NCBI GenBank assembly: GCA_030668505.1
Contig: DAOUTV010000076.1
Coordinates: 1 to 7,465 of the forward strand
Source: Desulfobacterales bacterium
GTDB taxonomy: Bacteria > Desulfobacterota > Desulfobacteria > Desulfobacterales > C00003060
Length of the DNA stretch: 7,465 nt
Direction of reading: 5' to 3'
A model generated the notes under the pieces. It made no database searches. It had not been told where the DNA came from and saw only the letters and a program-made list of their open reading frames with translations. Below, piece after piece: positions 5,778 to 7,465 of the stretch (positions within the stretch are counted from its first letter, which is position 1; each line of letters opens with the position of its first letter). Both the position numbers and the translations under genes were made by a program.

Positions 5778-5816
5778 ACCCGTGAGCACTTGGTATTTCC
5801 TATGCACGGCACGGGT
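5778..5816 (+). other. Hairpin in the GGDEF mRNA leader
   Basis: ACCCGTG (5778-5784) and CACGGGT (5810-5816) are perfect 7-base inverted repeats with a 25-base loop, lying between the predicted transcription start and the ribosome binding site (5834-5839). Only a short TTTAT follows, so termination there would be weak. It could be a regulatory leader structure or an operator; no known riboswitch is recognised. Confidence 0.4.
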
Positions 5817-5844
5817 TTATAGCAACTAGACCTGAAAGGTTTGG

Positions 5845-6741
5845 ATGTCTTCTTCAAAGTCTAACCTGCACCGAGACATGACTTCTGCGGATAAACCACG
5901 TCCGAAAACACCTAATCCCAAGGCCTCTGCCTCAAACACCCAACACCCTTCAAATATCGCACACATCCTCAAGACTCACGGCACCATATCGGCCTGCCTA
6001 AATTTGAGAAAGGACCGGAAACCAGAAGCATTTATCTTGCTGGCAGACGATTTGTCCGATTCTGAAAGGGATGCCTTATTGCAGGCCACTGACACAGTTG
6101 TTGACATCGATGGCGACCTGATCAGGACGCTTGCTGAGGTTGAGAAAGAAAACAAGCATCTGAGGTCCCTGAGCCTGACCGATGAACTCACCCGCCTCTA
6201 TAACTATCGTTTCTTTACCATACAACTTGAGATCGAGATTGCACGAACCAGGCGGACCGGGCATTCATGTTCGCTTATGATGATTGACCTCGACAACTTC
6301 AAGCCATTGAACGATACCTATGGGCATGTGGCAGGAAATAACTTCCTCGTGGAAGTGGCCCGTACCATTGGTCAGAAATTGAGACCGATAGATATCCTTT
6401 GCCGTTATGGGGGCGATGAGTTTGCAGTTATAATGCCGGCGACGGGCCTTTTTGATGCCATGCGCATCGGACAACGACTCAGGGAATCCATGTCCAGGAT
6501 ACCATGGAAGATGGACGAAGCTGTTTCCGCAAGCATAGGATTGGCAGAATACCAGCCAGATTCCAAACAGGAGGCCGGTGAGTTTGTCAACATGGCAGAC
6601 AGGGCCCTTTACGAAGCAAAGAAGAACGGCAAAAACAGGATCTGTTTTGAAGCCCCACCGGAAAAACGTCCCGAGACAAAACCGGTCAGCCACAAGGAGA
6701 GAGAGATTCTGCTTAAGCAGGATGACCGAAGCAGCTCATAA
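5845..6741 (+). CDS. GGDEF-domain diguanylate cyclase (nucleotide specificity uncertain)
   Basis: This 298-residue protein has an N-terminal region of unknown fold (about 37-90), a short helical linker (92-110) and a GGDEF domain (about 111-270). The domain begins TDELTRLYNYRFF. It has the metal-binding MIDLDNFK (146-153), NDTYGH (156-161), the catalytic RYGGDEF (187-193), SIGLAEY (230-236) and ADRALYEAKKNGKNR (251-265). The RxxD inhibitory site is present as RPID (180-183), five residues before GGDEF. Such enzymes make cyclic di-GMP from two GTP. The GHxxGD motif reads GHVAGN: Asn165 replaces the Asp that contacts guanine in PleD. No membrane span or signal peptide is seen, so it is cytoplasmic. 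GAAAGG (5834-5839), five bases before the ATG, supports this start. The low-complexity, Ser/Pro-rich first 36 residues are unlikely to be folded. Confidence 0.93.
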   Translation: MSSSKSNLHRDMTSADKPRPKTPNPKASASNTQHPSNIAHILKTHGTISACLNLRKDRKPEAFILLADDLSDSERDALLQATDTVVDIDGDLIRTLAEVEKENKHLRSLSLTDELTRLYNYRFFTIQLEIEIARTRRTGHSCSLMMIDLDNFKPLNDTYGHVAGNNFLVEVARTIGQKLRPIDILCRYGGDEFAVIMPATGLFDAMRIGQRLRESMSRIPWKMDEAVSASIGLAEYQPDSKQEAGEFVNMADRALYEAKKNGKNRICFEAPPEKRPETKPVSHKEREILLKQDDRSSS

Positions 6742-6886
6742 AATTCGGAAGGGCTCAAAGACAAATCCCTCCAGGCTTGTTCCGCACTGCATTTTAAAAG
6801 CCCCATTTCCCCCGTTAGTCCGATCTATCAATCCATTATCCTGTTAAATGCAGGGTAAAGACAGCTACATTCAGGGTATCAAAAAA

Positions 6887-7378
6887 ATGAGAGAAATAAG
6901 ATATACACCTGTAGGCGTTGTGCATTCTCCTTTCAAAAATGTTAAAGGGATGCCCATACAGACGGTTGGTGCAAAAGGAGTTGGCGGAACCGTGGAAATG
7001 GACTCAAGGTATCAGGATGGGCTTAAAGATCTTGAGGGGTTTTCCCATATTTTTTTGATCTACCATTTTCACCTATCAAAAGGATACTCCTTACAGGTGA
7101 AGCCCTTTATGGACGATAAAGTGCGTGGGGTATTTGCCACAAGAGCTCCCAAGCGCCCGAACCCGATAGGGATCTCTGTGGTCAGGTTTGTAAAAATACA
7201 AGGCTGCACCCTTTTCATTGAAGATGTCGACGTAGTTGATGGAACCCCTCTTTTGGACATAAAACCTTTTGTCCCTGAGTTTGATGTACGAGAGGTTGTA
7301 CGAACAGGGTGGCTTTCCAAAAAAGCAGATAAAGCACATAGGATTAGAGCAGATCAAAGGTTCAGGCGTGATGGCTAA
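6887..7378 (+). CDS. trmO: TrmO-family tRNA (t6A37) N6-methyltransferase
   Basis: This 163-residue protein has the TsaA/YaeB/TrmO signatures. They are YTPVGVVHSPF at the N terminus (6-16), LEGFSHIFLIYHFH (49-62), the S-adenosylmethionine-site motif RGVFATRAPKRPNPIG (80-95), and DVVDGTPLLDIKPF (115-128). TrmO uses S-adenosylmethionine to N6-methylate threonylcarbamoyladenosine at position 37 of certain tRNAs. The length matches the short form that has only the beta-barrel domain, as in archaea, rather than the longer enterobacterial form with a C-terminal extension. The frame is open back to an ATG at 6848, but the ATG at 6887 fits the family's beginning and has a weak AGGG (6873-6876) ahead. 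It follows the GGDEF gene by 145 bases. The exact tRNA substrate is inferred from the family. Confidence 0.88.
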   Translation: MREIRYTPVGVVHSPFKNVKGMPIQTVGAKGVGGTVEMDSRYQDGLKDLEGFSHIFLIYHFHLSKGYSLQVKPFMDDKVRGVFATRAPKRPNPIGISVVRFVKIQGCTLFIEDVDVVDGTPLLDIKPFVPEFDVREVVRTGWLSKKADKAHRIRADQRFRRDG

Positions 7379-7465
7379 AAATCATTAATCCGTTAGTTAT
7401 AAAATCCGTGTTTTTCTGGCAGCATTATTCCTGCAAATGCCTTGGAGGAACTATAAAATCTGATA
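7379..7465 (+). other. Downstream region ending in a Shine-Dalgarno-like site
   Basis: No gene or clear terminator is visible. A strong GGAGGA (7444-7449) near the edge is followed by no ATG, GTG or TTG within the window. A coding region may begin just past the edge, but the spacing would be long. TATAAAATC occurs twice (7398-7406 and 7452-7460). Confidence 0.3.

Noticed and set aside
6578..6847. Plus-strand ORF overlapping the end of the GGDEF gene
   Set aside because: It lies mostly inside the GGDEF coding sequence in another frame and shows no domain; a shadow.
2406..7391. ATCATTAATCC repeated shortly after two stop codons (2406-2416 and 7381-7391)
   Set aside because: An 11-base match is expected by chance in a window of this size, and the flanks are not similar.

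Overview
The window looks like a chromosomal stretch from a Gram-negative bacterium, most probably of the Desulfobacterota (the former Deltaproteobacteria, Desulfobacterales-like). This placement is an inference. It rests on an outer-membrane TolC-type channel, an HU gene paired with a lysine-rich H1-like protein, a short TrmO-type methyltransferase, and AT-rich gaps filled with complex palindromic repeats. No plasmid, phage, rRNA, tRNA or CRISPR signal was seen.

Layout from left to right. Positions 1-97 (minus strand) hold the first 32 codons of a PfkB-family sugar-phosphate kinase, with a GTG start, a Shine-Dalgarno site and a plausible promoter. Positions 229-417 are a nested palindromic repeat element (copy A). 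A membrane-anchored coiled-coil protein of unknown function follows (649-1566), then a strong sigma70-type promoter and a two-gene nucleoid-protein operon: HU (1676-1954) and an H1-like protein with a winged helix (1985-2380). An intrinsic terminator lies at 2656-2702. A TolC-family outer-membrane protein is on the minus strand (2748-4103), with no transporter partner gene in the window. After a 422-base gap comes a small minus-strand ORF of unknown function (4526-4762), directly abutting two further repeat copies lying back to back (B, 4768-4902; C, 4913-5105). The right part carries a PilZ-like protein (5225-5590), a GGDEF diguanylate cyclase with a good promoter (5845-6741) and a TrmO-family tRNA methyltransferase (6887-7378).

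Functional themes. Two neighbourhoods make sense as units: the HU plus H1-like DNA-compaction operon, and the PilZ-like/GGDEF pair, which suggests cyclic-dinucleotide signalling. The GGDEF protein has an intact GGDEF motif and RxxD inhibitory site. However, it has Asn where the family normally has the guanine-contacting Asp of the GHxxGD motif, so its nucleotide specificity deserves a test.

The most unusual content is the repeat family. Three copies share an identical 27-base apical core around a GGGC-GTTA-GCCC hairpin. Their stems show compensatory base changes between copies, and they carry two different sets of outer inverted repeats. A 26-base solo end lies beside the HU promoter. These look like non-autonomous, structure-selected elements (MITE-like or REP/BIME-like). 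Two of the repeat ends sit next to predicted promoters.
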